Source: Aliiroseovarius sp. PrR006 | Lineage (GTDB): Bacteria > Pseudomonadota > Alphaproteobacteria > Rhodobacterales > Rhodobacteraceae | Length of the DNA: 64,000 bases | Assembly: GCF_010500215.1 (NCBI RefSeq) | Contig: NZ_JAAGOY010000004.1 | Location: 682,001-746,000 of the forward strand | Reading direction: 5' to 3' | Shown here: one piece after another, positions 8,879-17,655 of the stretch | How positions within the stretch are numbered: the stretch's first letter is position 1 | How the letters are laid out: the number at the start of each line of letters is the position of its first letter | The notes under the pieces: generated by a model | The model's database searches: none | What the model was told of the DNA's origin: nothing | Seen by the model: the letters and a program-made list of their open reading frames with translations, nothing else | Program-made: the position numbers and the translations under genes

Positions 8879-9589
8879 ATGCGTACGGTATTGCTCGCCG
8901 GCGGGTTTGGCACACGTGCTTATCCCTATACCGCATCACAACCCAAACCGATGATGCCCGTTGCGGGAAAGCCGATCATCCGCCATGTGATGGATATTTA
9001 TGCACGCCAGGGTTTTACCGACTTCGTATTGTCGGTCGGATATCTCAAGGAAGTCGTCATCGACTATTTCGAAAACCGCGATCTGGGGTACACGGTCGAG
9101 ATTGTGGACACGGGCGAAGACGCGGACACCGGCGACCGGATCGGACGGTTGAGAGATCTGCTGACAGAGCCGTTCATGGCCACGTATTCAGACGGGGTCT
9201 GCGATGTTGACCTCGGCGCGCTCAAGGCGTTTCATGAAGCGCATTCCGGCGATGTCACCCTCACATCCGTACCTCTCAAGTCGCAATACGGTACAGTCGA
9301 CCTCGACGGCACGGGTTGCGTGCAGGCATTCCACGAAAAACCGATTCTACCACAGCACCGGATCAACGCCGGATATTTCGTCATGAGCCCGTCCGTCTTC
9401 GACGACTGGCCCGACGGCAGTCTTGAGCAAACGGTCCTGCCTCATCTGGCCAAGGCGAACCGCGTCTTCGCCTATTCTCACACCGGCTTCTTCAAATCGA
9501 TGGACACAATGAAAGACCAGCGGGAACTCGACAAACTGATCTCGTCCGGTCAAGCCACCTGGATGCACACCGCAAAGGCGCTCGCATGA
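8879..9589 (+). CDS. rfbF: Nucleotidyltransferase, probable glucose-1-phosphate cytidylyltransferase
   Basis: Transfers CMP from CTP to glucose-1-phosphate, giving CDP-glucose. The 236-aa protein opens with the nucleotidyltransferase signature VLLAGGFGTRAYPYT and SQPKPMMPVAGKPI, where RfbF proteins usually read LAGGLGTRLSEET. The assignment leans on the neighbour: the next gene overlaps by 4 bases and encodes an RfbG-like dehydratase, the usual partner. The ATG at 8879 was preferred over an upstream one at 8837 because it has the Shine-Dalgarno sequence GGAGG at the right spacing and starts at the family N-terminus. A dTTP- or UTP-dependent relative cannot be excluded. Confidence 0.78.
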   Translation: MRTVLLAGGFGTRAYPYTASQPKPMMPVAGKPIIRHVMDIYARQGFTDFVLSVGYLKEVVIDYFENRDLGYTVEIVDTGEDADTGDRIGRLRDLLTEPFMATYSDGVCDVDLGALKAFHEAHSGDVTLTSVPLKSQYGTVDLDGTGCVQAFHEKPILPQHRINAGYFVMSPSVFDDWPDGSLEQTVLPHLAKANRVFAYSHTGFFKSMDTMKDQRELDKLISSGQATWMHTAKALA

Positions 9590-10575
9590 GTACGGGCGCA
9601 CAAGACGGATTCTGGCAAGGCAAAACGGTTCTGGTCACCGGAGCATCGGGATTTCTCGGTTCCTGGACGATCAAGGCGTTGCGCGACAAGGGCGCCGAAA
9701 CGGTCGGGCTAGTTCGCGATATGCGCCAGAACTTCAACACCCTCGGCGACGCGCTCTCCGAGCCTGAGCAGATCGTCTACGGCTCGCTGTCGGATCCGGA
9801 TCTGCTGCGCCGGGCCATCGCGGAATACGAAGTGGACACCGTGCTGCATCTCGCGGCCCAGCCGATTGTCGGCGTCGCGCTCAAGGATCCCGTGGGCACG
9901 TTCGAGGCAAATATCCGCGGGACCTGGAATCTGCTGGATGCCTGCCGCCAGACCGGCGGGGTCGATCGCATCGTGGTCGCATCTTCAGACAAGGCATATG
10001 GGCATCCCGACGTGCTGCCTTACACCGAAGACATGCCACTCAAGGGCAGCCACCCGTACGACGTCTCGAAAAGCTGCACCGATCTGATTTGTCGCACATA
10101 TTTCGAAACATACGGTCTGCCGGTCTGCATCACGCGTGCCGGGAACTTCTATGGCGGTGGTGACTTGAATTTCTCGCGCATCGTGCCGGGAACGGTGCGC
10201 CTCGCGCTGCAGGGCAAGGCGCCCGAGATCCGGTCGGACGGAACGATGATCCGCGACTATATTTATGTACGCGACGTGGCCGATGGCTATTTGGCGATCG
10301 CCTCGCAGATGCATCGCGCAGATGTCGCAGGCGAAGCGTTCAATCTGTCCTCGGAGCGTCCCATGAACGTGTTGGACCTTACCCGGGAAATTCTCGCGGC
10401 GACCGGTCGCGACGATCTGGAACCGAACATTCTCAACATCGCGAAATCCGAAATCCAGGAACAGACCGTTTCAGGGGCCAAGGCAGAACGTATTCTCGGC
10501 TGGCGCCCCAACCACACCCTAGCCGAAGCCTTGTCGGAAACGGTGGATTGGTATCGCGGTTATCTAGGCGCTTAG
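9586..10575 (+). CDS. rfbG: CDP-glucose 4,6-dehydratase-like extended SDR
   Basis: Extended short-chain dehydrogenase (329 aa) expected to convert CDP-glucose to CDP-4-keto-6-deoxyglucose, the branch point for 6-deoxy and 3,6-dideoxy sugars. Visible motifs are the NAD-binding GASGFLG (residues 19-25), LHLAAQPIVG, ASSDKAYG (the Ser-Asp-Lys typical of RfbG) and the catalytic YDVSK. The WQGKTVLVTG start also resembles RfbG. It overlaps rfbF as ATGA. No gene for the next enzymes (RfbH type) is present, so the final sugar is unknown. Confidence 0.82.
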   Translation: MSTGAQDGFWQGKTVLVTGASGFLGSWTIKALRDKGAETVGLVRDMRQNFNTLGDALSEPEQIVYGSLSDPDLLRRAIAEYEVDTVLHLAAQPIVGVALKDPVGTFEANIRGTWNLLDACRQTGGVDRIVVASSDKAYGHPDVLPYTEDMPLKGSHPYDVSKSCTDLICRTYFETYGLPVCITRAGNFYGGGDLNFSRIVPGTVRLALQGKAPEIRSDGTMIRDYIYVRDVADGYLAIASQMHRADVAGEAFNLSSERPMNVLDLTREILAATGRDDLEPNILNIAKSEIQEQTVSGAKAERILGWRPNHTLAEALSETVDWYRGYLGA

Positions 10576-10620
10576 CGCAGCGTTGCCGTCTGGCGTTGCA
10601 GCATAGCTGCGCCGCCCATT
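10575..10620 (+). terminator. Weak hairpin followed by ATTTTT
   Basis: GCGCAGC (10575-10581) pairs with GCTGCGC (10606-10612), and an ATTTTT run follows closely. The 24-base loop makes it a weak candidate for attenuation between rfbG and the uxs gene, which starts at 10628. Confidence 0.3.
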
Positions 10621-10627
10621 TTTCAGC

Positions 10628-11605
10628 ATGAATTCGAAAGCAAATATGATGCCAAGACGTTATGATAGTCGAAAACGGGTTCTTGTAACGGGAGGCGCAG
10701 GCTTCATCGGCTCGCATCTCTGCGACCGTTTGCTGGCGCTCGGACATGAGGTTTTGTGCCTCGACAACCTCTTTACCGGATCAAAACGCAACATTGATCA
10801 CCTGCATGGCAACCCGTTCTTCGAGTTCATACGCCACGACATTACTTTCCCGCTCTATGTGGAAGTGGACGAAATCTACAACCTCGCTTGTCCGGCCTCC
10901 CCGTTTCACTATCAATACGACCCGGTTCAAACGACCAAGACCTCCGTCCATGGCGCTATTAATGTGCTCGGGCTCGCCAAACGCCTCCAGTGCCCGATCT
11001 TCCAGGCCTCGACGAGCGAAGTGTACGGCGATCCCAGCGTGCATCCCCAAACCGAAGACTACTGGGGGAACGTGAACCCGATCGGGCCGCGGTCTTGCTA
11101 TGATGAAGGAAAACGCTGCGCGGAGACCCTGTTTTTCGATTATCACCGCCAACATGATCTGGACATCAAGGTGGCCCGGATTTTCAACACCTACGGGCCG
11201 CGCATGCATCCTGCCGACGGACGCGTCGTGTCCAACTTCGTCGTTCAGGCGCTCTCTGGTGCGCCCATCACGATCTACGGCGAAGGAAACCAGACACGGT
11301 CATTCTGCTACGTGGACGACCTAGTCGAAGGTATCTTGAAGTTCATGGCATCAGGGCCAGATGTGACCGGGCCGATCAACTTCGGCAATCCGCGCGAAAT
11401 GACGATCCGGGAACTGGCGGAAACAGTGATTGAAATGACTGGCGCAAAATCGGAGCTGATCTTCGAAGACCTGCCGCATGATGACCCAAAGCAACGCCGC
11501 CCTGACATCTCGCGGGCCAAGGCACAACTGAACTGGGAGCCTCAGGTCACTCTGGAGCATGGTCTCGAACGTACGGTAGGATATTTTCGGGACCTATTGC
11601 CGTAA
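10628..11605 (+). CDS. uxs: UDP-glucuronate decarboxylase (UDP-xylose synthase)
   Basis: NAD-dependent extended SDR (325 aa) converting UDP-glucuronate to UDP-xylose, a donor for polysaccharide. The Rossmann motif GGAGFIGSH lies at residues 22-30. The family-specific [12 protein letters not shown] follows at about 85-96, then STSEVYGDP near 129 and the catalytic YDEGK with Y158 and K162. The late [16 protein letters not shown] stretch is also typical of UXS. No strong ribosome-binding site precedes the ATG at 10628; an inner ATG at 10646 is possible. It is 52 bases after rfbG and is followed by the IS30 element. Confidence 0.9.
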   Translation: MNSKANMMPRRYDSRKRVLVTGGAGFIGSHLCDRLLALGHEVLCLDNLFTGSKRNIDHLHGNPFFEFIRHDITFPLYVEVDEIYNLACPASPFHYQYDPVQTTKTSVHGAINVLGLAKRLQCPIFQASTSEVYGDPSVHPQTEDYWGNVNPIGPRSCYDEGKRCAETLFFDYHRQHDLDIKVARIFNTYGPRMHPADGRVVSNFVVQALSGAPITIYGEGNQTRSFCYVDDLVEGILKFMASGPDVTGPINFGNPREMTIRELAETVIEMTGAKSELIFEDLPHDDPKQRRPDISRAKAQLNWEPQVTLEHGLERTVGYFRDLLP

Positions 11606-11687
11606 CTGGTCGAGGCTTAACAAAACGTTACAAACCGCCATCTCAATCCACCGTCTGGCTGACGGTGCTGTGAGCGATACCCGAACC

Positions 11688-12770
11688 GCGACTCCTATTG
11701 CCTTCGAGGGTGGGCTGCTTGGCCCATCTCTTCCATCATCTTTTCGCGGAAAAATTCGGCAGGTGTCTTCCACCCGAGGCATTTTCGGGGCGTGTTGTTG
11801 AGGCGATCGCAGATCACCCTCATATCGTGATCTGTGTATCGTCGGATGTCGTGCTTGCGCGGGAGCCATCGTCTTAGTCGCCAATTGGTGTTTTCCACTG
11901 TCCCTTTCTGCCAAGGGATCGACGGATCGCAAAACCAGGTTTGTGCCCCGATCTCCGCTTGCAGATGCGGCCAGCTGACGAACTCGGTGCCGCGATCGAA
12001 GGTGATGGATTTCCGAGCAAGGTGCGGCAGATCGCGGATCGCTTTCATGATTTTTCCCATCACTGGCTTGCTGCGCTTGTTCGGGTTCTTCAGCAGAACT
12101 GTGAACCGGCTGACACGCTCGACCAGGGATGTGACATTCGACTGTCCAAGCTTCTGTTTGAACAGTATAAGATCAGCCTCCCAGTGGCCGAACTGGCGGT
12201 GGTGCGCGACATCGTCGGGGCGGAACAGGATGCTGACATCGCGGTCAAACTTCGGGGCCTGGCGCTTTCTGACGCTCCGCGGACGACGGGCCTTGCGGTG
12301 TTCAGGGAGATACCACCAGAGTTCCTGGTCCATGCCTTCCTTCGAATAGATGTAGCGATATATCGTCTCCTAGCAGACGCGCAGCTTCGCGCCTTCATAG
12401 ATCATGCGATTACCGATCTGCTCAGGCGTCCAGCCAAGCTTGATCTTCGCCACAACAGTCTTGCACAGCTCAGGATACCGGATCAGTTTGCGCTGCACAG
12501 GCCGACGCTTGTTCGTCTGTAACTGAGCCGCATGCCCGAAATAGCCCGCATACTTCTTTGGGAACGTATCATCGGCCCAGAAATTGCGTTTTATCTCGCG
12601 AAAGATCGTCGATTTGTGGCGCTTCAAGACCCGCGCCATCTCTCTGACGGGCACTTTTGCATGCCACCAGCTCTCAATCTTGCGGCGTTCTTGCAGTGAT
12701 AGTTGCGTATAAACGGCTCCCATACCATGACTTCCCATTAGATAACTCATTGTTTTCTAATAGGAGTCGC
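11688..12770 (-). mobile_element. IS30-family insertion sequence
   Basis: A 1083-base element bounded by perfect 12-base inverted repeats, GCGACTCCTATT at 11688-11699 and AATAGGAGTCGC at 12759-12770. One long transposase frame on the minus strand fills it, which fits IS30 size and layout. The flanking bases are ACC on the left and ACT on the right, so at most two bases of target duplication are visible and the exact tips are uncertain by a few bases. It sits between uxs and the sugar transferase gene without obviously breaking a gene. Confidence 0.85.
11695..12750 (-). pseudogene. IS30 transposase interrupted by one in-frame amber codon
   Basis: The N-terminal half (12750-12370, 126 aa) carries the IS30 helix-turn-helix (LSLQERRKIESWW, VREMARVLKRHKSTIFREI). 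A TAG at 12372-12370 then stops the frame, and the same frame continues as ETIYRYIYSKEGMDQELWWY. The C-terminal half holds the whole DDE domain: GHWEADLI, TFDRGTEF and QKGTVENTNW, followed by the NNTPRKCLGWKTPAE IS30 hallmark. IS30 relatives usually have Gln or His just before ETIYRY, so a CAG-to-TAG change is the simplest explanation. The ATG within the second half is not a likely natural start. Amber readthrough would restore a 351-aa enzyme, but nothing seen supports suppression. Confidence 0.85.
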
Positions 12771-13139
12771 ACTTCAGGGTAGCGCGCTCCGCGCACATTT
12801 TTGTCGGCGCATAATTTCCGCAAGAGCCTGCACACCAGTTACTTTCACCCCTCGCGCCCCAAAATGGTTGTTAAGCTTAACAAAACAAAGGTTAAAACGA
12901 TATTTCGTTTACTTGGCGTTAGGATTGTGTTAACCACGTCTTGTGGGGGTGTCTGATCGGTTGTCTGCCCGGTCGACGCGGGGAACCATGACCGAAAAAC
13001 AAATACTTGGGAAACGCGTAGGTCATTAACGGCCTGACAAAACGCTACACTCCGTCGGATTACCCTGCACGATATTGAATAATGCGTCGGGACGCTGTCT
13101 CGACAACTACCAGTATTAATCTGGAATGGGGATTTTCGT
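12771..13139. promoter_or_regulatory. Upstream region of the initiating sugar transferase, with a 16-bp palindrome
   Basis: No gene is seen here. The stretch is AT-rich and contains a perfect palindrome, TTGTTAAGCTTAACAA, at 12868-12883, followed by further TTAAC/GTTAA-like half sites (GGTTAAAAC, GTGTTAACC). The 12-mer GCTTAACAAAAC here also occurs on the other side of the IS30 element near 11616-11627. These are plausible regulator sites for the exopolysaccharide genes; the protein is unknown. Confidence 0.45.
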
Positions 13140-13820
13140 ATGAAACGTTTTGCACCCGAGGGCTCCGACCCGTTCGCAATTTCAAGCTTTGATACATCCG
13201 ATCAGCCGGCGGTCGAACCATCGACACGGTTTGTAAAACGCGCTTTCGATGTATCTGCGGCTATTATCTTGCTCATTCTGTTGTCTCCGGTTCTGCTCGT
13301 GATCGCCGTGGCGGTGCGCCTTGATTCACCGGGTCCAATCCTGTTCCGGCAACCGCGCCACGGTCTCGGCGGTCAGACGATCACAGTTTCCAAGTTCCGC
13401 ACCATGCGGACCGATCAGACGGACCGTTCGGGTGCCAAGCAGGCCACGCAAGGAGATGCCCGGGTGACGAAGGTCGGACAGTTCCTGCGCCGGACCTGCC
13501 TGGATGAACTGCCGCAGCTTTGGGATGTGCTCGCGGGTAAGATGTCACTGGTCGGTCCGCGCCCCCACCCGCTCGGTATGGAAGTGGAGGGGGTTCCCTT
13601 CACCCAGATCGCACCGGGCAGTCAACTCCGTTTGCGGGTGCGTCCCGGGCTGACAGGCCTTGCACAGGTGTCCGGCAACCGCGGCCCGGTTCACGACTTC
13701 GAAATGGCGCGTGCACGTGTGGCCTATGACAATAAATACATCGATCGGTGGAGCTTCTGGCTGGATGTCCGCATCCTGCTGCGCACCGTGACGTTGCCGT
13801 TCAAGAAGGGCTGCTACTAG
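13140..13820 (+). CDS. Undecaprenyl-phosphate sugar-phosphate transferase (initiating, ExoY/WcaJ type)
   Basis: A 226-aa membrane enzyme of the bacterial sugar transferase family that starts a repeat unit by moving hexose-1-phosphate to undecaprenyl phosphate. One hydrophobic helix (about residues 38-60, [18 protein letters not shown]) precedes the catalytic part: [29 protein letters not shown] and [14 protein letters not shown]. The short length, lacking the N-terminal multi-helix domain, matches ExoY rather than full WcaJ. It is transcribed separately from the operon at 1-8583 but supplies the first step for it. Galactose or glucose are the usual substrates in this family. Confidence 0.93.
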   Translation: MKRFAPEGSDPFAISSFDTSDQPAVEPSTRFVKRAFDVSAAIILLILLSPVLLVIAVAVRLDSPGPILFRQPRHGLGGQTITVSKFRTMRTDQTDRSGAKQATQGDARVTKVGQFLRRTCLDELPQLWDVLAGKMSLVGPRPHPLGMEVEGVPFTQIAPGSQLRLRVRPGLTGLAQVSGNRGPVHDFEMARARVAYDNKYIDRWSFWLDVRILLRTVTLPFKKGCY

Positions 13821-13968
13821 AACCCGGATGCCAGGATGTCGCCCCTGCCGTGGCTGCTGCCAGACAAGTTCGAACTAGCATGGGAATGCTTGGTGACAGG
13901 TCTACCAGTACAGTTTAATCTGACAACGTCGTATTTGGTATCCTCTGCTACCCACAATCCGCATCTCC

Positions 13969-14346
13969 TCAAGAATTTGTTCCCCACAGCGTTGTATAGC
14001 GTGGATGGTCATACCAGGTAAGGAACTGAGACCGACTATCAACCTGATCATCGTGCCTACCAGAACCGGCTTCCTCAATCAGGACCTGATTAGCCCTCAT
14101 GCGATCTGCCTCGAATTCTATTTGTCGCCGCAGGTCCGGAAGTTCGAGTTTTGCCCTGAAGACATCGATCAGCCAGACTGAAGTGCCACGAACTAACCAC
14201 GTCGTGCAGACCGAGAAATCATTGACCTCCTCTGCCTTACTGGCCGTATCCCAGCTCTGAACCACCTGATCACTCGGCAACCTGACCGGCACTTTATCAT
14301 AAGTCTGGAACCAATCCCATTTTATCAATCCTCCCCCTATCCCACA
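13969..14346 (-). pseudogene. Remnant of a phage terminase large subunit (C-terminal part)
   Basis: The minus-strand frame reads GGGLIKWDWFQTYDKVP, VVQSWDTASKAEEVNDFSV, VWLIDVFRAKLELPDLRR and finally HDDQVDSRSQFLTW. These are in the order expected of the nuclease end of large terminases. In intact relatives roughly 50 residues separate the LIEEAGSG segment from the HDDQVDS motif; here they are adjacent, so an internal deletion is likely. There is no ATPase domain upstream. It is best read as prophage debris. Confidence 0.7.
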
Positions 14347-14580
14347 TCGCAGTCTGGCGGTGCTGAGAGACCAATGCGAACCAGTAGAGATCGCGCTTGC
14401 GCCACCGTCAGACGAGATCACAGGTCATGAACTTGTCTGGGCGACGAACGGCGATCGATCTGTCCAGAAACTGGTAGAGGGCATTTCAAACGGGCGAACG
14501 CACTCGTCATCACCGGATACCAAGATTTCCTTTCCGCGATGTCGATCACTCTTAGCTTTCGGCCGAGCATTGTATCCGAG

Positions 14581-14738
14581 TGACCTGCCCCCACTAAAGT
14601 GGTCCACCAACTGGGATAAGATAGCCCCGCTTGGAGTTCACCCCGTTTTTGGTCCGGACTTGAGGCGACCTTTCGGGTGTTCTTCAGTTGGGCCGCAAAT
14701 TCGCTCGGCGTCAAGTTTCCGAGCGAGGAATGTGGCCT
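14581..14738 (-). mobile_element. 3' end of an IS3-type element
   Basis: The minus strand encodes RPHSSLGNLTPSEFAAQLKN, the C-terminal signature of IS3-family OrfB integrases, ending close to the sequence TGACCTGCCCCCACTAAAG (plus strand from 14581), which looks like the terminal inverted repeat. The catalytic core and first reading frame of this element are absent, so only the terminal fragment remains. Confidence 0.65.
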
Positions 14739-14764
14739 TTTTTAAATAAGTCAGATGTTACCAA

Positions 14765-14905
14765 AAGGTTACCGTTTCTTCGCCAGAGACATAGCTGGAC
14801 CCGTTATCGCTCAGCAGGAGTGGTTTGTGGGCGACATGAACCTAATCACAGCCGGATGATGTCTTTGACGATCTTCTCGCCTGGGCTCTTCGTTGCCTCT
14901 CTCAT
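14765..14905 (-). mobile_element. Second IS3-type remnant (OrfA start and OrfB fragment)
   Basis: An ATG at 14905 begins MREATKSPGEKIVKDIIRL and then a stop. The SPGEKIVKDI string is the usual start of one group of IS3 OrfA proteins. Directly after it, in another frame, comes LLLSDNGSSYVSGE, which contains the middle DDE aspartate of OrfB. Nearly everything between has been deleted. It abuts the truncated integrase and probably marks the insertion that cut it. Confidence 0.6.
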
Positions 14906-14922
14906 CGCTCACCCCTCAGTGG

Positions 14923-15339
14923 TTACGATGAGCCAAACCACTCTCTTAGTAAATTGCCCCGTTTGGACCCATAGGCGCTGACGTCAGACACTTTCAGGTC
15001 AGGCACCCCCTTGTGGACCGGCACGGCGTCAATTCTGGCCAACAGCTCTTCGGTGGGGAGTTTGGCCACCTTTTCGACACGCATATAGCGGAAACCACGG
15101 GCCTCGGCGAGCTCACGGGCTGTCTCGAAGCGCTGTTCTGCATCGGATGAGTCGCCGGCCAGTTTGGCTTCCCAGCCAGCAACCAACTGCGCGCACACCG
15201 GACCTGCTTTTGCTTCAGCTTCGGACATGCTGTCTGTATGCAGGGCCTGCCAGATGAACTTGCGTGGCTCGACCGTTTCATATCGTTTGGGCACCCTTTT
15301 ATAGAGGGAGAGCTTCTTGCTTCGGGTTTTAATCGCCAT
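14923..15339 (-). pseudogene. Truncated phage integrase (N-terminal DUF6538-type part)
   Basis: The first ~115 residues (MAIKTRSKKLSLYKRVPKRY, then EPRKFIWQALHTDS and the ELAEARGFRYMRVEKVAKLP region) resemble the N-terminal arm of tyrosine recombinases common in Rhodobacteraceae prophages. The catalytic domain with the R-H-R-Y residues is missing. The frame runs into unrelated sequence (SDVSAYGSKRGNLLREWFGSS) just before the IS3 remnant. ATG 15339 was chosen because of a GTGAGGTGAA Shine-Dalgarno sequence in front; a GTG two codons upstream is also possible. It cannot be an active recombinase. Confidence 0.65.
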
Positions 15340-15670
15340 TTTCACCTCACTGCTTCACATGCAATGTAACGCAAAATGTATAGCGAGTTGTTTAGAAAAT
15401 CTGAGGGAAGCCACCCAGTACGAAGGGGTATGATTCGAAAATATTATTCAAGAACAATGCATTGTGAGATTTTATCAAAAAGTAAAATGGCGGAGCTGGC
15501 AGACTAATTCAAACTAGTCTCAGCTAAGCCAGTGTCTTCGCTCTTTCTCACGCAGCAAAAGTGGTGCGTGGCATACCCCTCCCAACCAGCGCAGGCAAAC
15601 ATGAAAAGGCGAAGCTTCGCAGCTCCGCCTCTCTTTCTGAATACAGGCCGAATGAAACAGCCATCAAACC
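15340..15670. other. Intergenic region between phage debris and the ABC transporter operon
   Basis: About 330 bases of AT-rich sequence without a supported gene. The only structure noted is the terminator hairpin at 15607-15630. Confidence 0.5.
15602..15630 (-). terminator. Rho-independent terminator of the sugar ABC operon
   Basis: Read on the minus strand, AGGCGGAGCT and AGCTTCGCCT form a 10-bp stem with one mismatch and a 4-base loop (GCGA), followed at once by TTTTC. It lies about 40 bases after the stop of the ATPase gene, the last gene of the operon. Confidence 0.65.
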
Positions 15671-16459
15671 TTACACGGTGCCACCCAGGCTACCTTCCAA
15701 GGCGACAAGTTCCTGACCGCCTGCCATCAGATCTTGCAACTCTTCCGGCGTAATCTGCCCGCGCTGTGCTGTGCCCAGCGTCTGACCGCGATTAAGCACC
15801 GTGAACCGGTCCCCAACTGCAAGCGCATGGCGCACGTTGTGTGTGATAAAGACCACCGCGATCCCTTGCTTACGGACCTTGTCGATCGTCGCCAGAACAT
15901 TAGCAGTCTGACGCACACCCAAAGCCGAGGTCGGTTCGTCCAAGATCAGCACCTTGGCACCGAAATGCACAGCACGCGCAATGGCAACCGTTTGGCGCTC
16001 GCCGCCCGAGAGGGTGCCCACGGCCTGATCTGGTCCACGCAGATTGATGCCCATCTTGCGCATTTCATCCATGGTGACCTGATTGGCATAGTCATGGTCG
16101 AAGAAGTTGAGCGGGCCGATCTTCCTTACTGGCTCATTGCCCATGAAGAAATTTCGGCTGACCGACATCAAGGGGATCATGGCAAGGTGCTGGTGCACCG
16201 TTGCAATGCCAGCCGTGATCGCATCACGCGGGTCGCCGAAGCTCATCGGTTTGCCTTCGAAGTAGATCTCACCATGGGTGGGCTGATGGACGCCAGACAT
16301 GGTTTTGATGAAGGTCGACTTCCCGGCACCGTTGTCACCCAACAGGCAGTGACATTCCCCGGGGAAGACCTCGAGCGAAACGCCGGCCAGCGCGATGACG
16401 CTGCCAAAATGCTTCTCGATATTCTTCATCTGGATGATTGGAGCTTTTTCCGGATTCAT
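15671..16459 (-). CDS. Sugar ABC transporter ATP-binding protein (single ATPase domain)
   Basis: Cytoplasmic ATPase (262 aa) powering sugar uptake. Walker A GDNGAGKST is at residues 41-49, the Q-loop glutamine at 90, signature LSGGE at 150-154, Walker B LILDEP at 171-176 and the switch histidine at 207 (FITHN). It has one ATPase domain, like FrcA-type proteins, rather than the two fused domains of RbsA or MglA. It is the last gene of a three-gene operon (binding protein, permease, ATPase) with a 1-base gap after the permease. Given the catabolic genes next door, inositol or a stereoisomer is the likely substrate. Confidence 0.93.
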   Translation of the reverse strand: MNPEKAPIIQMKNIEKHFGSVIALAGVSLEVFPGECHCLLGDNGAGKSTFIKTMSGVHQPTHGEIYFEGKPMSFGDPRDAITAGIATVHQHLAMIPLMSVSRNFFMGNEPVRKIGPLNFFDHDYANQVTMDEMRKMGINLRGPDQAVGTLSGGERQTVAIARAVHFGAKVLILDEPTSALGVRQTANVLATIDKVRKQGIAVVFITHNVRHALAVGDRFTVLNRGQTLGTAQRGQITPEELQDLMAGGQELVALEGSLGGTV

Positions 16460-16460
16460 A

Positions 16461-17582
16461 TCAACGCTCCCCCGTAATGATGCGACGAATATAAGTGTTC
16501 AGGATCACCGCGCCCAACAGGATCACGCCCATGAACACGCGGAACAGTGATGGTTCGACGTTCAGGAAGAACAAGCCCTGCTGCACGACACCGAAGATCA
16601 GCGCACCTAGGGCCGCCCCCAGTACCGATCCATAACCGCCGGTCAAAAGCGCGCCGCCGATAACCACAGCGATGATGGCCTCGAACTCTTTCAACAAGCC
16701 ACGGTCTGCCGCGGCCGAACCGAATTCCATCACCTGACAGGTCGCGAAGACCGTCGCGCAGAACGCAGTGAACATGAACATCAGGATCTTGACCTTGTTC
16801 ACCGGCACACCCGAGTTGCGAGCCGCCTCGGCGTCACCACCACTGGCGTAGATCCAGTTGCCGAACTTGGTCTTGGTCAGCAGCACATGACCAAAGATGA
16901 TCAGCCCGATAGCCCAAACAATCAGCATCGGAATACCGTCGACCACTGGTTGCCCTTCGCGGGTTCCGCGCGTGAATGTAGCAATCAGCCCCGCGTCGCC
17001 CAACCACTGGAACACACCCGTCAGGATTTTGCCGCCAAACAGGAAGGCCAACCAATCGCCTTCAGCCACGTCCTTGATGCCGCCGATGATGGTCTTGCGC
17101 TCGATCACCTGCGGCAGGAAGATCGCAAAACCACGCAGAATAAACCAAAACGCAAGGGTCACGATAAAGCTGGGCAGGCCTGTGCGGATCACGATGAACC
17201 CATTCAGCGCGCCGATGGACACAGCCAAAGCAAAGGTCGTCAGAATTGCCAGCCAGACCGGCCATCCCAGCGTGACGCTGAAGATCGCGATCATCATGCC
17301 GGTAAATCCGATCATCGAGCCGACGGACAAGTCGAACTCGCCCGAGATCATCAACAGGCAGGCGCCGACGGCAATGATCATGAATTGTGCCGAGACGATC
17401 GACCAGTTCATCATGCCCTGAGAGTTGAACATGCCACTGTCGAAGGCAAACAGCAGGAAGAACGTGAAGACGGCGACGGTGCCGACCATGCCGCCCAGCT
17501 CGGGGCGGATCAGGGCTTCGCGGAAACGGGAGCGGGATTTGACCCGTTCATCAACCGCTGTTTCGGTGGGTGCATTGGACAT
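16461..17582 (-). CDS. Sugar ABC transporter permease (RbsC/FrcC type)
   Basis: A 373-aa inner-membrane permease with about ten hydrophobic segments, beginning around residue 33 (GTVAVFTFFLLFAF). It carries the family motif GEFDLSVGSM near residue 81 and the EAA-type cytoplasmic loop GNWIYASGGDAEAARNSGV near 250. The N-terminal 30 residues are hydrophilic. It forms the channel between the binding protein (upstream) and the ATPase (1 base downstream). Confidence 0.93.
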   Translation of the reverse strand: MSNAPTETAVDERVKSRSRFREALIRPELGGMVGTVAVFTFFLLFAFDSGMFNSQGMMNWSIVSAQFMIIAVGACLLMISGEFDLSVGSMIGFTGMMIAIFSVTLGWPVWLAILTTFALAVSIGALNGFIVIRTGLPSFIVTLAFWFILRGFAIFLPQVIERKTIIGGIKDVAEGDWLAFLFGGKILTGVFQWLGDAGLIATFTRGTREGQPVVDGIPMLIVWAIGLIIFGHVLLTKTKFGNWIYASGGDAEAARNSGVPVNKVKILMFMFTAFCATVFATCQVMEFGSAAADRGLLKEFEAIIAVVIGGALLTGGYGSVLGAALGALIFGVVQQGLFFLNVEPSLFRVFMGVILLGAVILNTYIRRIITGER

Positions 17583-17615
17583 GGTAAGCCTCTGTGTCCT
17601 TATTCAGGATGGAAT

Positions 17616-17645
17616 AAGGGCGGCCAAACTGCTCCGGCCGCCCTT
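17616..17645 (-). terminator. Hairpin between binding-protein and permease genes
   Basis: AAGGGCGGCC (17616-17625) and GGCCGCCCTT (17636-17645) form a perfect 10-bp stem with a 10-base loop, just after the stop of the binding-protein gene. Such hairpins in ABC operons commonly stabilise the 5' message or attenuate readthrough, so the binding protein is made in excess. Confidence 0.6.
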
Positions 17646-17655
17646 TGGGAGAATA

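Noticed and set aside
12370-12750. A separate small transposase gene A with a second gene B, as in two-frame insertion sequences
   Set aside because: Both halves are in the same frame and join at one TAG codon with continuous IS30 homology, so a nonsense change is simpler than an A/B layout.
15609-15620. GCGAAGCTTCGC palindrome as a regulator site
   Set aside because: It is part of the larger terminator stem-loop at 15602-15630, which explains it.
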